Position numbers and translations under genes: made by a program
Notes under the pieces: model-generated
What the model was told of the DNA's origin: nothing
Databases searched by the model: none
What the model saw: the letters and a program-made list of their open reading frames with translations, nothing else
Assembly: GCA_021613535.1 (NCBI GenBank)
Contig: CP075492.1
Coordinates: 6,634,001-6,698,000, forward strand
DNA length: 64,000 nt
DNA from: Adineta vaga
Lineage: Eukaryota; Rotifera
Direction of reading: 5' to 3'
Shown: positions 24,097 to 35,894 of the stretch, piece after piece
Layout: each line of letters opens with the position of its first letter
How positions within the stretch are numbered: position 1 is the stretch's first letter

Positions 24097-25160
24097 TTTT
24101 TCTATTTAAAACAACATTTTTTCATTATTCTGGTGAGTCAGATTTTATATATTGTAAAAGACAAGAGAGAGAGAATATTTCTTTCCTAGATTAGTTTATT
24201 TCGTATATGAATCTCTCTTTTGTTTCTTTTCAAATGCATAGATGTTTGCGAATGTGCGTGCGCTTTTCTATTGTTAAATATGGTGATAAACATCAATAAA
24301 CTATTGTTCTTATTGCAATTAGAAATAATATATTCAAATATTTATGAACGAATCGAGGTGGTTGAGAAAATATCAAAGAATTATTAATTAAAAGTCAATA
24401 ATAAATTCTTGAAGGAAAAGATTCTTCTAGTATCGAATACCTAGAAATGATTTGATTTAGAATTCGATTTTAATTCTTTATTGATATGAATCAAAATAAG
24501 ATATTGATGGAAGAAAAACAAATATTGAGGACATTTAAAATGATTTGCTTGTGATTCATTGTATTTCGAATGAAATTTTTTATGCATAATTATTCACTAC
24601 AATTTCAGTCAACTTTTCTTTTCAATTTCTCAAAATCAAAACGAAATGTCAATCTATAATTATATAAAACTGAAATATGAATGGTTTCTAAAAAAAGAAT
24701 TCTATTATATTTCTTATTCTATTCATACATCTTTTCTATTGAATTTTCAACTACTTAGTTAATTCATATGTTTGTATACATTGACATGTATACAAAGAAT
24801 TATTCATATTTCGATGGATTTTTTTTTCTTTTCTTTTGGATATTTAACTTCATGACATGAAGGACATTTCTCGATTTTCTTATTCTCGTCTTTGATCTTA
24901 AGAAAATGAATGGTCATGACGCATAGGAATCGAATTTCTTTTACTTACATCTGTCTATTGGAAATATATTAAAAAAAAAGAGGAAAATTGTATTCAATGT
25001 TGACGAGTTGTGCCCTCTGTAACAGCTTGTGAAGGATTGGCATCTTTTCTCTCTAAGATAGTCACATTCAACGATAAGGAATGAATAAGAAAAAAAATGC
25101 TATACGATCTTAATCATAAAAAGAAAAAGACGAGGCCATATATCAAACATTATCATAACA
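24097..25160. other. 1.1-kb AT-rich spacer upstream of the FES/FER gene
   Basis: I see only AT-rich sequence with short chance frames. It should hold the 3' end of the second DDIT4-like gene and the promoter of the kinase. Confidence 0.45.
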
Positions 25161-28100
25161 ATGAATTATCATCGTCGTCAAGCAGATGATAGTTCCGATC
25201 AATTCTTCAAATATTTCTCCAGTCATGAAGGTTGTCGAATATTATCTTCAATTATTAATGATGAATATAAAATACTTCAAGAGACGAAAAAATTACTCGA
25301 AAAACGAATTGTACTTGATGAACAGTATGCCAAAAATTTGCAAGATTTAGCAGTAAGTGCAGATCGAATTGCATATCCAATGACTACACATTCGATTGTT
25401 TCGGTAGGATAAAAAGAATTTGTTATTCAATGAAAAATATTCAGACATCTTGTTTTTCTTCAGACATCACGAGATGTTTTTCTTCAATGGTCACATTTAG
25501 CTACAACAATTAGATTACAAGCTGAAAAATGTCGAAAGAATGTTGTTGAAAATTTATTAAAAAATTTAATGGAAGAAAAACTTGATTCAAAAAAGTATCT
25601 CGAAGAAGAAAAACGTCGATATGATAATGATCATCGAAAAGTAAGTTTCATCTCTCTCTCTCTCTCTCTTCCATAAGAAGTTTAATTATTTATTTCAATG
25701 TAGTAGAAGAAAATTCTGTTTGTACGGTAAGTTGCATGTCTATATAGTAAACATTTTGGAATGTTATTTTATCTATGCATCGAAATTCGATTGTTTTGAT
25801 TGATTTATTCCAAAAAAGATTCTCATCATTTAGGTACAAAATGATATCGTCGAAGTTGAAAAACATTATTCCGACGAAATGAAAATATACATGGCAAAGT
25901 GTAATGAATTAACAAAACTTCAGAATAGTAAGTTTTTGATTTTTTCTTGCGCTTGAGATAAGAATATCGAGTATTTTTGTCAAGCAGACATATTGAATAT
26001 TACGAGTGAATGAATTAATTTCGATCTTATATCTATTTAGATGCTCGAAAAGGCGATGATTCTCGAATTAAACATTTGAAAGATGTAGTGATTGATAAAC
26101 GAGGCTGTGTCTATCGTGCACATAATGAATATCTGAATACGATTCGAGAATACAATTTCGATGATGAACAATATATTGAAACTGTAAGAAATCTAGTTAG
26201 ATATCATGAAGAAAGTCAACTGATTATGAACAAATCATGGTATTTTTGTTAAGATTCTTTTGAATAATTTATACTACAAAAAAATATTCTTCATCAATAG
26301 GCAAAGTTTACTTGATGGAATAGCAAATTATTCGAATTCTTCTTATTCGGAGCAATTGAAAGCAATGGAAACTTCGCGACAAATGATTTTTTCGGTTGAT
26401 CCACGTCATTGTTATGATGAGATATGTAATGTACATTCCAAGTTTGTTCTTCTTCTTCTTCGATTTCTTATCTTTTATTTCTAATTTGTCTAATTTATTG
26501 ATTTAGTATCCCTCCGTTGACAACAAATCCAGAAATATTCAATCAATTACTTCTTCAATCTTCCAATCTTTCAAAACTGAAAGCTGATCAATTTATTGTT
26601 GATAATTCTACGAAACAAGATTTAAAACAAAAGTTTGAATGAATTTTATTTTGGAATCATCATCAAGTTCTTGCTTTAGACTAGACATTTTAACGAATAA
26701 TATCAATGAATTGATTCCGAAAATAAGCAATTCATCGGAAGATAAACTGTTTGTTATGCCAAGATTCTTGCTCTGCGATCTACAATTTCATGTTGTTTTT
26801 AGAACGTTTTCTATTCGAAAGGATAAATTTCAACAAGAACAACAAAGACATTATTTAAAAATGAGAAGAAAATGGGAACAAAAATTACTTAATGAATTGA
26901 AAGAAATTCTGACAAATTTTGGATATAGACTTGATGATGAAGAATCTAAAGTTGATTCGGATGATGAAGTAAGAATGAATAATTCAAATATAATCGATCT
27001 TCTATGTATTTTGTCTAGTTAACTGATCGACTCGAAGATCAAGCCTATTTTCATGGTGTTGTACCACGTAATCAAATTATTAGTCAATTGAAAGAAAAAG
27101 GTGATTATTTAGTTCGAATTAATGAACAAGGTCGAATTGTTTTAACAATTTATTGGTCGGATCCAAGTAATCCCGTTGGATTAAAAGATTCACATTATTT
27201 TATTAATGAAGAACGACAAGTAACTTGAAGAATATCCAACAGATTAGTCATTATGTTTATTTGTATAGATGTTTTCATTGCAATTCCATGGAATTACTAA
27301 ACCGACAGTCAATGAATTAATTTCATTCTATAAAAGACAAAAATTAGAATTACGAGAAGATGGTATACGTTTAATTCGGCCGATAACAAGACCAGATTAT
27401 ATAATTAACAATGATGAAGTTCATATAATGGAAATCCTAGGAAAAGTAGAGATCAATCAATTTGAGTAAGATATTATTGATCTAGAATTTATTTTTAGGG
27501 TCATTTTGGTGAAGTTGTTCGCGGTGAATATCATGGTCAAAATGTGGCTGTAAAAATTCTTCATTCGTCTACAATTGATCGAACTAATGAAGATCGTCAA
27601 AGTTTTATTAATGAAGCACTTTTACTTCAACAATACAAACATAAAAATATTGTTAAAGTTCTTGGTATTGCTGCAATACGTGATCCAATGATGATTATTA
27701 TGGAATTAGTTGAACGTAACTTAAATTGAATGGATTCTATGATTTTGTTTTTACTGAAAAAGTTCAAATATATTTTAGAAGGAAGTTTGAATAGCTATTT
27801 GAAAAAACAAGATCTTCGTATTTCACAATTGATACAAATATGTTATGATATTGCTAAAGGAATGGCTTATTTAGAACAATGTAATATTATTCATCGGTAT
27901 ATTTCTTTTTTGTTTTAGAAGACAATGTTGAGCCAACGAATAAATTGACTTCTTTTTTTTCTACAGAGATTTAGCAACTCGAAATTGTTTAGTAGATAAA
28001 AAAGGTCGAATAAAAGTTGCTGATTTTGGTTTGTCAAGATGTTTACAATCTGATGAAGAATATTTCTGTCAAGTAAGAGAAGCTCCAGTACGTTGGTGGG

Positions 28101-28506
28101 CTATTGAACTCTTTTCCAATGGTTTGTTTTTCTCTGAAAACAAGATAGAAATCGATTTGTAGTAATCATAATCTTCTTATATCTTCCAGCACCTTATACA
28201 ATCAAATCCGATGTTTGGTCGTATGGTGTCACAGTTTGGGAAGTTTTCTCCAAAGTAAATATACCTTATACACATATTCAATACAATCATCACGTCATTG
28301 ATGCAATCAAACAAGGTAAACTCATTTGATATTACTCTCAGTATAAGAAAATCGTGCTTTATTTAGGTGAACGTTTAAAACAACCGAGCAAATGTCCTTC
28401 GAAGATATTTTGTATGATGGAATCATGTTGGCTTACACATCCGAAAGATCGGCCTAGTTTTGAAAAACTTGTTGAACTTTTAAAAAAAGAAAAATCTTTA
28501 TTTTAA
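25161..28506 (+). CDS. FES/FER (Fps) non-receptor tyrosine kinase
   Basis: Fifteen exons close in frame (2349 nt, 782 aa): 25161-25403, 25464-25640, 25834-25927, 26041-26239, 26301-26441, 26507-26632, 26680-26748, 26803-26968, 27019-27219, 27269-27445, 27499-27715, 27779-27896, 27967-28121, 28190-28315, 28367-28506. Domain order is F-BAR (from residue about 12, LLEKRIVLDEQYAKNLQDLA), coiled coil, SH2 (YFHGVVPR, GDYLVRI with the phosphotyrosine-binding Arg), then the kinase: GKGHFGEVVRG loop, VAVKI lysine, HRDLATRN catalytic loop, DFGLSR and a C-lobe DVWSYGVTVWE. Order and length are those of FES/FER, which bind membranes and phosphorylate cytoskeletal and adhesion targets. The activation-segment end reads WWAIE instead of the usual APE motif. 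The next gene starts 38 bases after the stop. Confidence 0.93.
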
Positions 28507-28544
28507 TACATATTTGTTTTTGTATGTGATTCTATTTTGTAGAT
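28507..28544 (+). promoter_or_regulatory. 38-bp intercistronic gap with a 3' splice site
   Basis: The gap between the kinase stop and the next ATG has no AATAAA signal. It ends in a T-rich run and ttttgtag two bases before the ATG. That is too short for a promoter plus 3'UTR and looks like a trans-splice acceptor between two cistrons. Confidence 0.55.
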
Positions 28545-28854
28545 ATGCCTCATTTACTTATTAGTACACGTATTCGTCTTGAACCAGGTCCAACTATTGT
28601 CGGCGATGAACGAGCAGATCCAGAAGTAATGAATTATTTAGGTGCTATACTAGTTCATGAAAAATGCAACAATTAGTAAGTAATCAGTTGAAATAATCAT
28701 AGAGTAACTATGCAAAATCTTTCATTCTAGTTCAGAATATCGAACAGAAGATTGTGCACGAGTTGTTCTTGATAAATTAGAAAAAGTTGGTTATCGTGTT
28801 ATATCTATGACTGGTATTGGTCAAACATGTGTTTGGTTGTTACATAAAGATTAA
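28545..28854 (+). CDS. GCHFR: GTP cyclohydrolase I feedback regulatory protein (GFRP)
   Basis: Two exons (28545-28675, 28731-28854) give 84 aa, exactly the length of the animal protein. It opens MPHLLISTRIRLEPGPTIVG and ends with the conserved VLDKLEKVGYRV and SMTGIGQTCVWLLHK blocks. GFRP is a pentamer that binds GTP cyclohydrolase I and passes on BH4 feedback inhibition and phenylalanine stimulation, setting tetrahydrobiopterin levels. A partner enzyme is not in this window. The gene follows the FES/FER kinase on the same strand with a 38-bp gap. Identification is close to certain. Confidence 0.96.
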
Positions 28855-29223
28855 TCTCATTCTTAATCGAATCTCATTTTGGTGCAATGTATAATATGAT
28901 TTTTTTTCTTCTTTCTTTGTCAATCTTCTGTACTGTATTTGAGCGAAATAAAGTAGTGAATATAGAGTCAAAAGAAAAACATGATAACCAATCAACACAC
29001 GAAAAAAAACAGTAAATGAATGAGCATAAATCTAAAGAAAACAGTGCGTACATACACAAATAAAACCACAAACAGCACACGAGATAAAGTCTTTTTTTTC
29101 ATCTCTGTCGATCATCTGTCGCAAAAAAAAATAGAATGTTGTTTGTTCGCTCATACATGACTTGAGAAAAGAAAAGTGAGCTATTGCAAAGAGTAGCGCA
29201 TATACAAATAAATAATCAAATCG
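28855..29223. other. Convergent 3' ends of GCHFR and LIS1
   Basis: This 370-base stretch separates two convergent genes and should hold both 3'UTRs. AATAAA-like signals occur on the plus strand (near 28948). No gene is seen. Confidence 0.5.
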
Positions 29224-31051
29224 TTAACGACATTCCCAAACTTTTACTGTTGTATCCACACTACCCGTAATCACATATGGTTTAGTTCGATGCATATCTA
29301 AAGAAAAAACTTCATTCGAAAAACAAAAACCTAAATAAAGTTTATTTGTTCTTACCAAGTGAAGTACAAAAATGAGTGTGAGCATCAATGGTTTTCGTAT
29401 TTCGACGATTTTTTATATCCCAAACACGAAGAGTTTTATCATCGGAACAACTCAAGAGATATTTTCCACCTGGATGAAAAAGAAGACCACGTATCCAATT
29501 ATCGTGACCAGTCTAGAAAATAAAAAAACATTTGAATAAAAAACATTTATTTATTTGATTTATTTACCAATATAAATAAAGCTAATCCATTAGTTACATC
29601 CCAAATTCGAATTGTCTTATCACGTGCACCGGAAACAAGATAAGGACCAGAACGTTGTTGTCCCTACGAAATAATTATTTGCTTTAAATAGGATTTAAAC
29701 AAAAATAAATTACTTCAGTTACACCATTTGCTATTGGTTCTGCTATATGACATCCAGCTGAATCAGGTGCCCAAGCAATACATTCTATGACATTGTCATG
29801 ACCACGTAATTCACTCTTACATTCACCACTTGGCAATGACCATATTCTTATGGTCTATTTAAATAATCGAGAATTTATTCAAGACAAAAAATAAAACATG
29901 TCTTACATGATCTACGGATGAACTTGCCAATAATGTACTATCTTCATAAACACGTACCATACGAACCCATTCATGATGGCCCACAAGAGTTTTAATGCAA
30001 AATCTATTTAAAACAAAATTATTTTAATAAATGATATTTTTTCATTAGATAGAAATTTACGTTGTTGTTACTTCCCAGATTTTAATCGTTTTATCACGAC
30101 TACATGATATGATATGATCACCACTAGGAGTAAATGTTACCGAAGATACATTATGATCATGACCTGAAAAGATTCAAATTATTGAATGAATACTACATTT
30201 TATTTTTGCATTTACCATGCATTGTTTTTACACATTGAAAAGTTTGAAAATCCCATAATCTAACACTCAGATCAGCAGAGCATGATACTAAATTCAATCA
30301 TTTATTTACTTTTCACTATTTTTATCAATCGAACAACTCACCTAACCATTTGCCAGTACGATCAAAAGCAATATCTTGTACTGGAGCTGTATGACCTTTC
30401 AATGTTCTTTCATGTTCACCTGATTCATAATCCCATATCTATCGAAAATATTGTTATGTTTGCATGTTCTATAGACTCGAATGACTGTTTAATATACTTT
30501 AATAGTCGCATCTTCACTCGATGATGCTATAACATCAAAAGTGGGATGAAAGACAACGTGTGTTACCGTATCTCGATGTCCTTTTAATTCGAATTTTTCA
30601 GGAGGTCGAGGTACCCATTCAGTGGGGGAACGTTTTTCTCTTGTCGGACCACCGGTTGTTGCTTCTTGAAGAGCTTCTTGAAGTTTTAACTCCAAATCCA
30701 TGACCTGAAAATAATTGTCAATGAAATTTATCAGCATGAATTTTTCTCACTTTTTTTTGCAATCGTATCACTGATGTCCATTTTTTCTCCAATTGATCTT
30801 TCTTATCCGTACTATCATTTATTGACTAAAATATTTCAACAAATAAAATATGGAACCAATTTTTTCGACATACAATATTTGCTTCTCTACAAAATTCTTT
30901 ACATGATATTGTATAACCATTTATCCCTAGATAATCAGCGATCGCTTGATTACTAAATAAGCAATTAAAAGTCTTGTGTGTGTGTGTGTGTTTTGAATTA
31001 AAAAAGAACTCATTCTTACAGTTCATTCTTTTGTTTTTCGGAAAGAACCAT
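29224..31051 (-). CDS. PAFAH1B1: LIS1 (platelet-activating factor acetylhydrolase Ib regulatory subunit)
   Basis: Twelve exons on the minus strand close in frame at 409 aa, against 410 in human. Exons run 31051-31020, 30952-30874, 30825-30751, 30704-30498, 30438-30342, 30287-30216, 30163-30061, 30003-29907, 29854-29714, 29663-29568, 29512-29356, 29297-29224. The start [11 protein letters not shown] leads into a LisH motif ([11 protein letters not shown]), then a coiled coil ([13 protein letters not shown]), the [17 protein letters not shown] linker and seven WD40 blades ending [16 protein letters not shown]1 regulates cytoplasmic dynein at microtubule plus ends and in nuclear migration. TMEM127 lies 131 bases upstream on the same strand. 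A (TG)n run sits in the first intron. Confidence 0.97.
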
Positions 31052-31182
31052 GATAAATACTGACACATAGGCACTTAGGAATGTATTTTCATTATCTAAA
31101 ATAATCGATTTTCTTTTGACATTATTACAATAATGAAAGCAATGTACAAGCACTGTAAGAACAAAACAAAAAGATTATTTAT
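31052..31182 (-). promoter_or_regulatory. 131-bp gap between TMEM127 and LIS1
   Basis: Read on the minus strand it has an AATAAATAA just after the TMEM127 stop, then a ttcttacag and a ttattttag acceptor, the latter about 45 bases before the LIS1 ATG. A tiny upstream ATG frame lies after it. The layout fits either a very compact promoter or a trans-spliced downstream cistron. Confidence 0.4.
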
Positions 31183-32451
31183 TTACACAACAAGAAAATC
31201 TTCTTCGGAATAATAATCGGGCGGGGGTTCATTACTAGTTGGAATTGTTGAAATTGTTGCCGGTAATGATCGTTCAATAAATAATGGTTGTTCACGTCGT
31301 GACCAATCATCTATCAACCTAGAAAACGACAGATGATTATTTTTATAACTGTATCTATTTTGTTCTTTCGTTTCCAATAGTACATATTGAATATCTATAG
31401 TATATCACTGATATATTATATCTTTTCTTTAGGTTGTCACTCAATCGATGGGCACTCGTTGCGAGAAACAGTTTTGGTGTCAGCTGTGCTCTTCTTCTTT
31501 TAAGAAAAATGTCATCGAGATACTTTTCAAATTAGTAATAAGAGCAACATTTGATTGACAGAATGATGCTATTATATACTATTGATTTGGTAAAGATGGT
31601 TTCAAACCAAAAAATTTACCGATCAAAATGTTCTTCTTCATATGTTGGATATTTTCGAAGAAGTGTACAAGCAATTGCCAACATGAGAAGACCATTGGCT
31701 ATAACTACAAGATAATATGCTATATCAAATTGTACTTCAATTTTTGTGCCAATTTTCGAACGAGTTTTATCTTGTATTTCATAGATTAATTCCGATGCAT
31801 AAAAACATAGGCCAATGACAATTGTACATAGAATAACTGGAAAATAAAATGAATGAAAAGTCTGAAACACAAAAAATAGAGGAAGAATTTATTACCCGAT
31901 AAAATATGCCAAAATGCATGGCGTCTCATGAATTTCAATCCATATCTCATTGGTCCAAGTGCATCAAGTAAAAATCCAATAGTTGACGAAACAATCGCTA
32001 AACAAATGAATGTGATCATTAATCGAAGTATTAATATTGAACGTGTATCAACACATCCAGTTAATTCTATAAATAAAATTAAAAAAAAACAATCTTATAA
32101 TATTAATAATAATAATATACCAATATAATCGTTTGGTTTAAATTGATAAATATCATTCATTGGAGCTGATGGATCCCATAGAATAGGCGCACGAATAACA
32201 AACAATTTTCCGACAGAAAAAAACATATTTAAACCAAGATATCTTGAATTACATAGACCACCATGTAACCAAAACCAACGATAATCAGATAGACTAACAG
32301 CTAATGTTGCAACAGCAAACATACTACATATTGCTGCTGCATAATTGCGTTCATGTTTTTTTCTAATCTGATCTTCTTGATGAGAATTTCTTGTAAATGT
32401 TAAATAGGATCGTAAACGTGAGAAGAATTGATGATGATTTGATGGTGACAT
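31183..32451 (-). CDS. TMEM127: TMEM127-like transmembrane protein
   Basis: Four exons (32451-32121, 32066-31896, 31836-31620, 31318-31183) give 284 aa in frame. Human TMEM127 is 238 aa; the extra length is in the N-terminus and tail. Conserved blocks include a Trp/His/Gly/Cys loop (FWLHGGLCNSRYLG), LRLMITF...FLLDALGP, RRHAFWHIL, a third segment with YASELI, a fourth with ANGLLMLAIACTLL and the RKYPTYEEE exit. The tail has PPPDYY near the end, like the PPPAY of the human protein. The family lies in endolysosomal membranes, restrains mTORC1 and acts in membrane protein turnover. Four membrane segments are visible. Close upstream neighbour of LIS1 on the same strand. Confidence 0.88.
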
Positions 32452-33081
32452 GATTCTTTTTTTCGATTTAGAAATTCTATAGTAAAATTAATACCATTGT
32501 TTACTCTGATGTAAATGAATTTGATATTTTTATTGGAGAATTTAAATAACTATTGTGAATTGAAGGAAAGATGAGGATGGATGAGGAGAGGAGTTGTTTT
32601 ATTTATTTGTTAATGATTGGTTCAAAAATTTCATCAAAATATTTGCTGTGAAGAAAGATGGCAGTATCGTCGGGAATGCATTACCTTTCCTCATCTCTGA
32701 ACATTGTTTCATGTACATCATCATTTCACGTATAATCGTGATGATGGATTGTTATTTTCAATTTGCTTGTCTAACAACATCATATTATTGATCTAAAAAC
32801 GTATGCATTTATACATCGTATGACTGTATTTGATTGATGAAAATAAAAACACATGTTATGAAGAAAATATTTCGATCGTATCAAGCACACATGTTTATGT
32901 AACGGTAAATAAATTGAATGCGTAGGAATAACTGTAACGGATGGCTGAATGCATGTCTTTTACCATTGAAATTTGAACGAGTAATTGATTCTATATTTAA
33001 TATATAAATATTTCTCGATTGACATCAGTCATGAATATTTTTTCTTTTCTTAACTTTTTTTTTTACATCTGATAATAAAAT
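32452..33081. other. Divergent promoter region between TMEM127 and the Kir channel
   Basis: The two genes start 630 bases apart on opposite strands. No open frame with support is seen. Confidence 0.45.
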
Positions 33082-34424
33082 ATGGATGTAAACAGAAGTG
33101 AATATCGAGCTGTTAACACGAATAATGATTTACCAGTAGCATCTAGTTATCGTTTTGTTAATAAAAATGGACGTATTAATGTAACTTATACATCAATTGG
33201 ACGTTTGAAACATATACATTCAAATTTTATTCTTTTCATTATGAAAACAGAATGGTGGCTTGTTGTGACATTTCTATTATTTGGTTTAGCATTTAGTTGG
33301 TTTTTCTTTGCTTTTTTATATTTTCTTGTATCAATTGAACATGGAGATTTTGTTCTAAATGAAGATGATGAAGATTTAGCGAACAATCAAACAGATTTCA
33401 CTTTAAAAACGACATTCATACCGAAAGCAATGTGTGTTCAAAATGTTCATAATTTTCTAAGTGCATTACTTTTTTCAATTGAAACTCAACATACTATTGG
33501 CTATGGTTCAAGATATATTACTACAGAATGTATGGGTGGTATTCTTATCCTTACATTACAATGTTCATTAGGATATTTACTACAAGTTATTGTTACACAA
33601 ATCGTCTTTACAAAAATATCAAGACCAACAGGTAAAAATCAAATCAGTATACTTCGAAAAAGCTAAAATTGTTTCTTCATAGAAAAATCTCGTATTGTTG
33701 TTTTCAGTGATAATGCACTTATAATTCCACGTGATAGACAATTGACATTAAATTTTCGAATAGGTAAAAAGATACTGGCTTGAAAAAAACAACACAAAGT
33801 TTGCAAGAGATCTTCTTTTTTTTTATAGGAAATCTATCCGTGTCACAATTGATTTTTGCTAGTGTTCGTTTATTAATGATTCGTGAACGACGAACAAACG
33901 AAGGTGAAATTATTCCTCATCAAATTCATGATATGCAACTAACACATCTACGTAATGGACAGTTATTTTTCCCGCGACCATTCGTCGTAGAACATGTGAT
34001 TGATCGTTTCAGTCCACTTTATGGCATTCAGCGATCAGCATTGGCACAAGCCAATTTTGAAATTATTGCTATTATTGAAGGTATTTTTGATTATACTGGT
34101 TTTTCATGTCATTTTCGAACGTCTTATTTACCGAATGAACTTCTATGGGGTTATGAATTTTCTTCATGTGATTCAACACTGGAAGGTTTTGACTACAGCC
34201 AATTTAATCGATCAAAATTAGTTTACGCTCGACCTCTTTGGAATTATGAAGATGAACGCAGTGTTGAATCAACAGCAGCTAATTCACCAACAAGTCCACA
34301 TTATTCTCATAATCATCCTGTCTTTTTTCCGAATTCAAATTTCAATAATCAATCTCATCGATTAACAACGACTGATAGGTTTCACGATATTGAAGAAAAA
34401 CTAGAAAGAACCACTTTAGTATAA
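33082..34424 (+). CDS. Inward-rectifier potassium channel (Kir/KCNJ family)
   Basis: Three exons (33082-33631, 33683-33763, 33829-34424) give 408 aa in frame. The order is cytoplasmic N-terminus with slide-helix region, M1 (residues about 54-80), pore helix and filter SIETQHTIGYGSR, M2 and a cytoplasmic Ig-like C-terminus (SRIVVFSDNALI, LNFRIGNLS, SPLYGI, EGIFDYTGF, SSYLPNELLWG-like). K+ selectivity is clear from TIGYG. In M2, the place of the rectification controller (Asp172 in Kir2.1) holds Gln in CSLGYLLQVIV. The tail is Ser/Asn-rich with no evident PDZ ligand. Convergent with a small membrane-protein gene, their ends about 200 bases apart. Confidence 0.93.
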
Positions 34425-34625
34425 TTTAGTTATATATATATATCAAACTAGGAAAACTATGTTTATTTTTGAATGAATGAGTTATTATGATTCATCTGAC
34501 GTGTATGTGTATGTATCTAATGTTATATCATCAATAAATTTTAGAACACAATCGAAACTTAGAAATCGCTTGTTATTTATTGAACAAATTGACTCACAAT
34601 CTTCTATTAACTAGATAAAATAGAG

Positions 34626-34934
34626 TTATTTTCTAGAAAGTAAATTTAAATTAATTTGCTTATTTTGTTCGTTGATATTTATTTGAGATGTATCCGATGG
34701 TGATTGTTGTTTTGATCGTCGATATTGAAATGATTTTCGTGCAGAATAGTTACTACTTCGTTCATTTGATAGTTCATAGTCGCTAATATTAAATTCCGGT
34801 GGTTTCTTTGCAAGGAATAAACATATTATAATAAGAATAAGAATTAAAATACATAGAATACTAGTTGTCGAGACAAAATATCCCATGGAAATAGATGAAT
34901 CAGGTGGCAAGAGAGATTGTGTTTGGTTATCCAT
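34626..34934 (-). CDS. Small single-pass membrane protein
   Basis: The frame from the ATG at 34934 gives 102 aa. An 18-residue Asn/Gln/Ser/Pro-rich stretch is followed by one strongly hydrophobic segment (about residues 19-42, ILCILILILIIICLFLA) and a basic, Ser/Tyr/Asn-rich cytoplasmic tail. No signal peptide other than the segment itself is visible. An AATAAA lies shortly downstream on the minus strand. I do not recognise a family. It might be a type III membrane adaptor, but this is a guess; upstream exons cannot be excluded. Confidence 0.55.
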   Translation of the reverse strand: MDNQTQSLLPPDSSISMGYFVSTTSILCILILILIIICLFLAKKPPEFNISDYELSNERSSNYSARKSFQYRRSKQQSPSDTSQININEQNKQINLNLLSRK

Positions 34935-35612
34935 AGTAACAATTGTGTGTAAACAAAAATGATTGTAGAAATAGAATGAAACAACAGACAATTCTTTTCA
35001 TTTCAAATAAAGAAGTCATCGATGTCATAGAAAAACTTGATCATCCATGTTGTAGTATCATATATGGCATACTTAATTATACTATTCTCAATTCTTGAAA
35101 ACAAATTTCGTCAGCAAAGAGTTGACTGAATGTTAGAAGAGATGACGTGTATGATCTGGACATTTCTTGAACGATACCTGATTTCTTCTGTGTATTTTGG
35201 TATAGAGAGATGATTCCATCAAATGTTACTAATTTTTCTTCCTAGTCGTTTTTTGTTGGAAGTTTGATCATAATTTTGGTGAATAATCAAATTATACTCT
35301 GAAATCTCGATGAATAAATCAGTACTTCAAATATTTTTCTCCCACACAATATTTACATTCATTTTTTCATTGTGTAGGTATTTATTTTTATTACTAACAT
35401 GATAATGATAAGAGAAGACAGCTAATAAACCCTTCTTCTCCTTTTTTCTTCTTCACTCTGTGAGAGAGTCATATAAAAAATATTTGAGATAAGAAAGAAA
35501 AAATAGACGACTACTTTTACCTATAAAAACACATGTAAAGTCACATAAATTAGTTAGAAGAGATTTTAACGAACACATTCAACTACATTAACATTTATTG
35601 TAATACGAAACA
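34935..35612. other. Promoter region before the protease-inhibitor gene
   Basis: About 680 AT-rich bases separate two divergent genes. No gene or repeat of note is seen. Confidence 0.4.
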
Positions 35613-35894
35613 ATGTCGGGAACAAAACAATGGCCAGAATTAGTCGGTAAAACATTCGAAGAAGCATCCAAAGCAATCACTGCTCAAGATAGCAGTAAGA
35701 ATTTTTACAAACACACACTCTTTCTCTCACGTGTGGTCGAATAAAAACAAAACTATCTTTCTTTCATTATAGGTTTAGAACCTTACAATGCACGAAATGG
35801 TATGCAAGATAGAATGTTCAATCCACAACGTGTTGTTTGTGTAACAGATGACAATGATGTTGTAACTGAAACACCAACTTATAATAATAATTGA
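35613..35894 (+). CDS. Potato inhibitor I (I13) family serine protease inhibitor
   Basis: Two exons (35613-35694, 35773-35894) give 67 aa, the usual size of the family. The N-terminus WPELVGKTFEEASKAI is the diagnostic helix region of CI-2 and eglin. The binding loop lies around residues 35-50 and is followed by RVVCVTDDNDVV, the strand after the loop. By position against eglin c the P1-P1' pair is probably Arg-Met, which would favour trypsin-like proteases; this assignment is inference. No signal peptide is visible, so an intracellular target or leaderless export is implied. An AATAAA follows at about 35995. Confidence 0.88.

Noticed and set aside
29714-29854. A suspected one-base frameshift in a LIS1 exon
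   Set aside because: Recounting the bases gave 141 nt and an intact GAATGTAAGAGT reading; the apparent extra base was a transcription slip of mine.
34935-34991. Longer N-terminus for the small single-pass membrane protein
   Set aside because: The extension would begin with TTG; the first ATG in frame is at 34934 and already gives a plausible protein.
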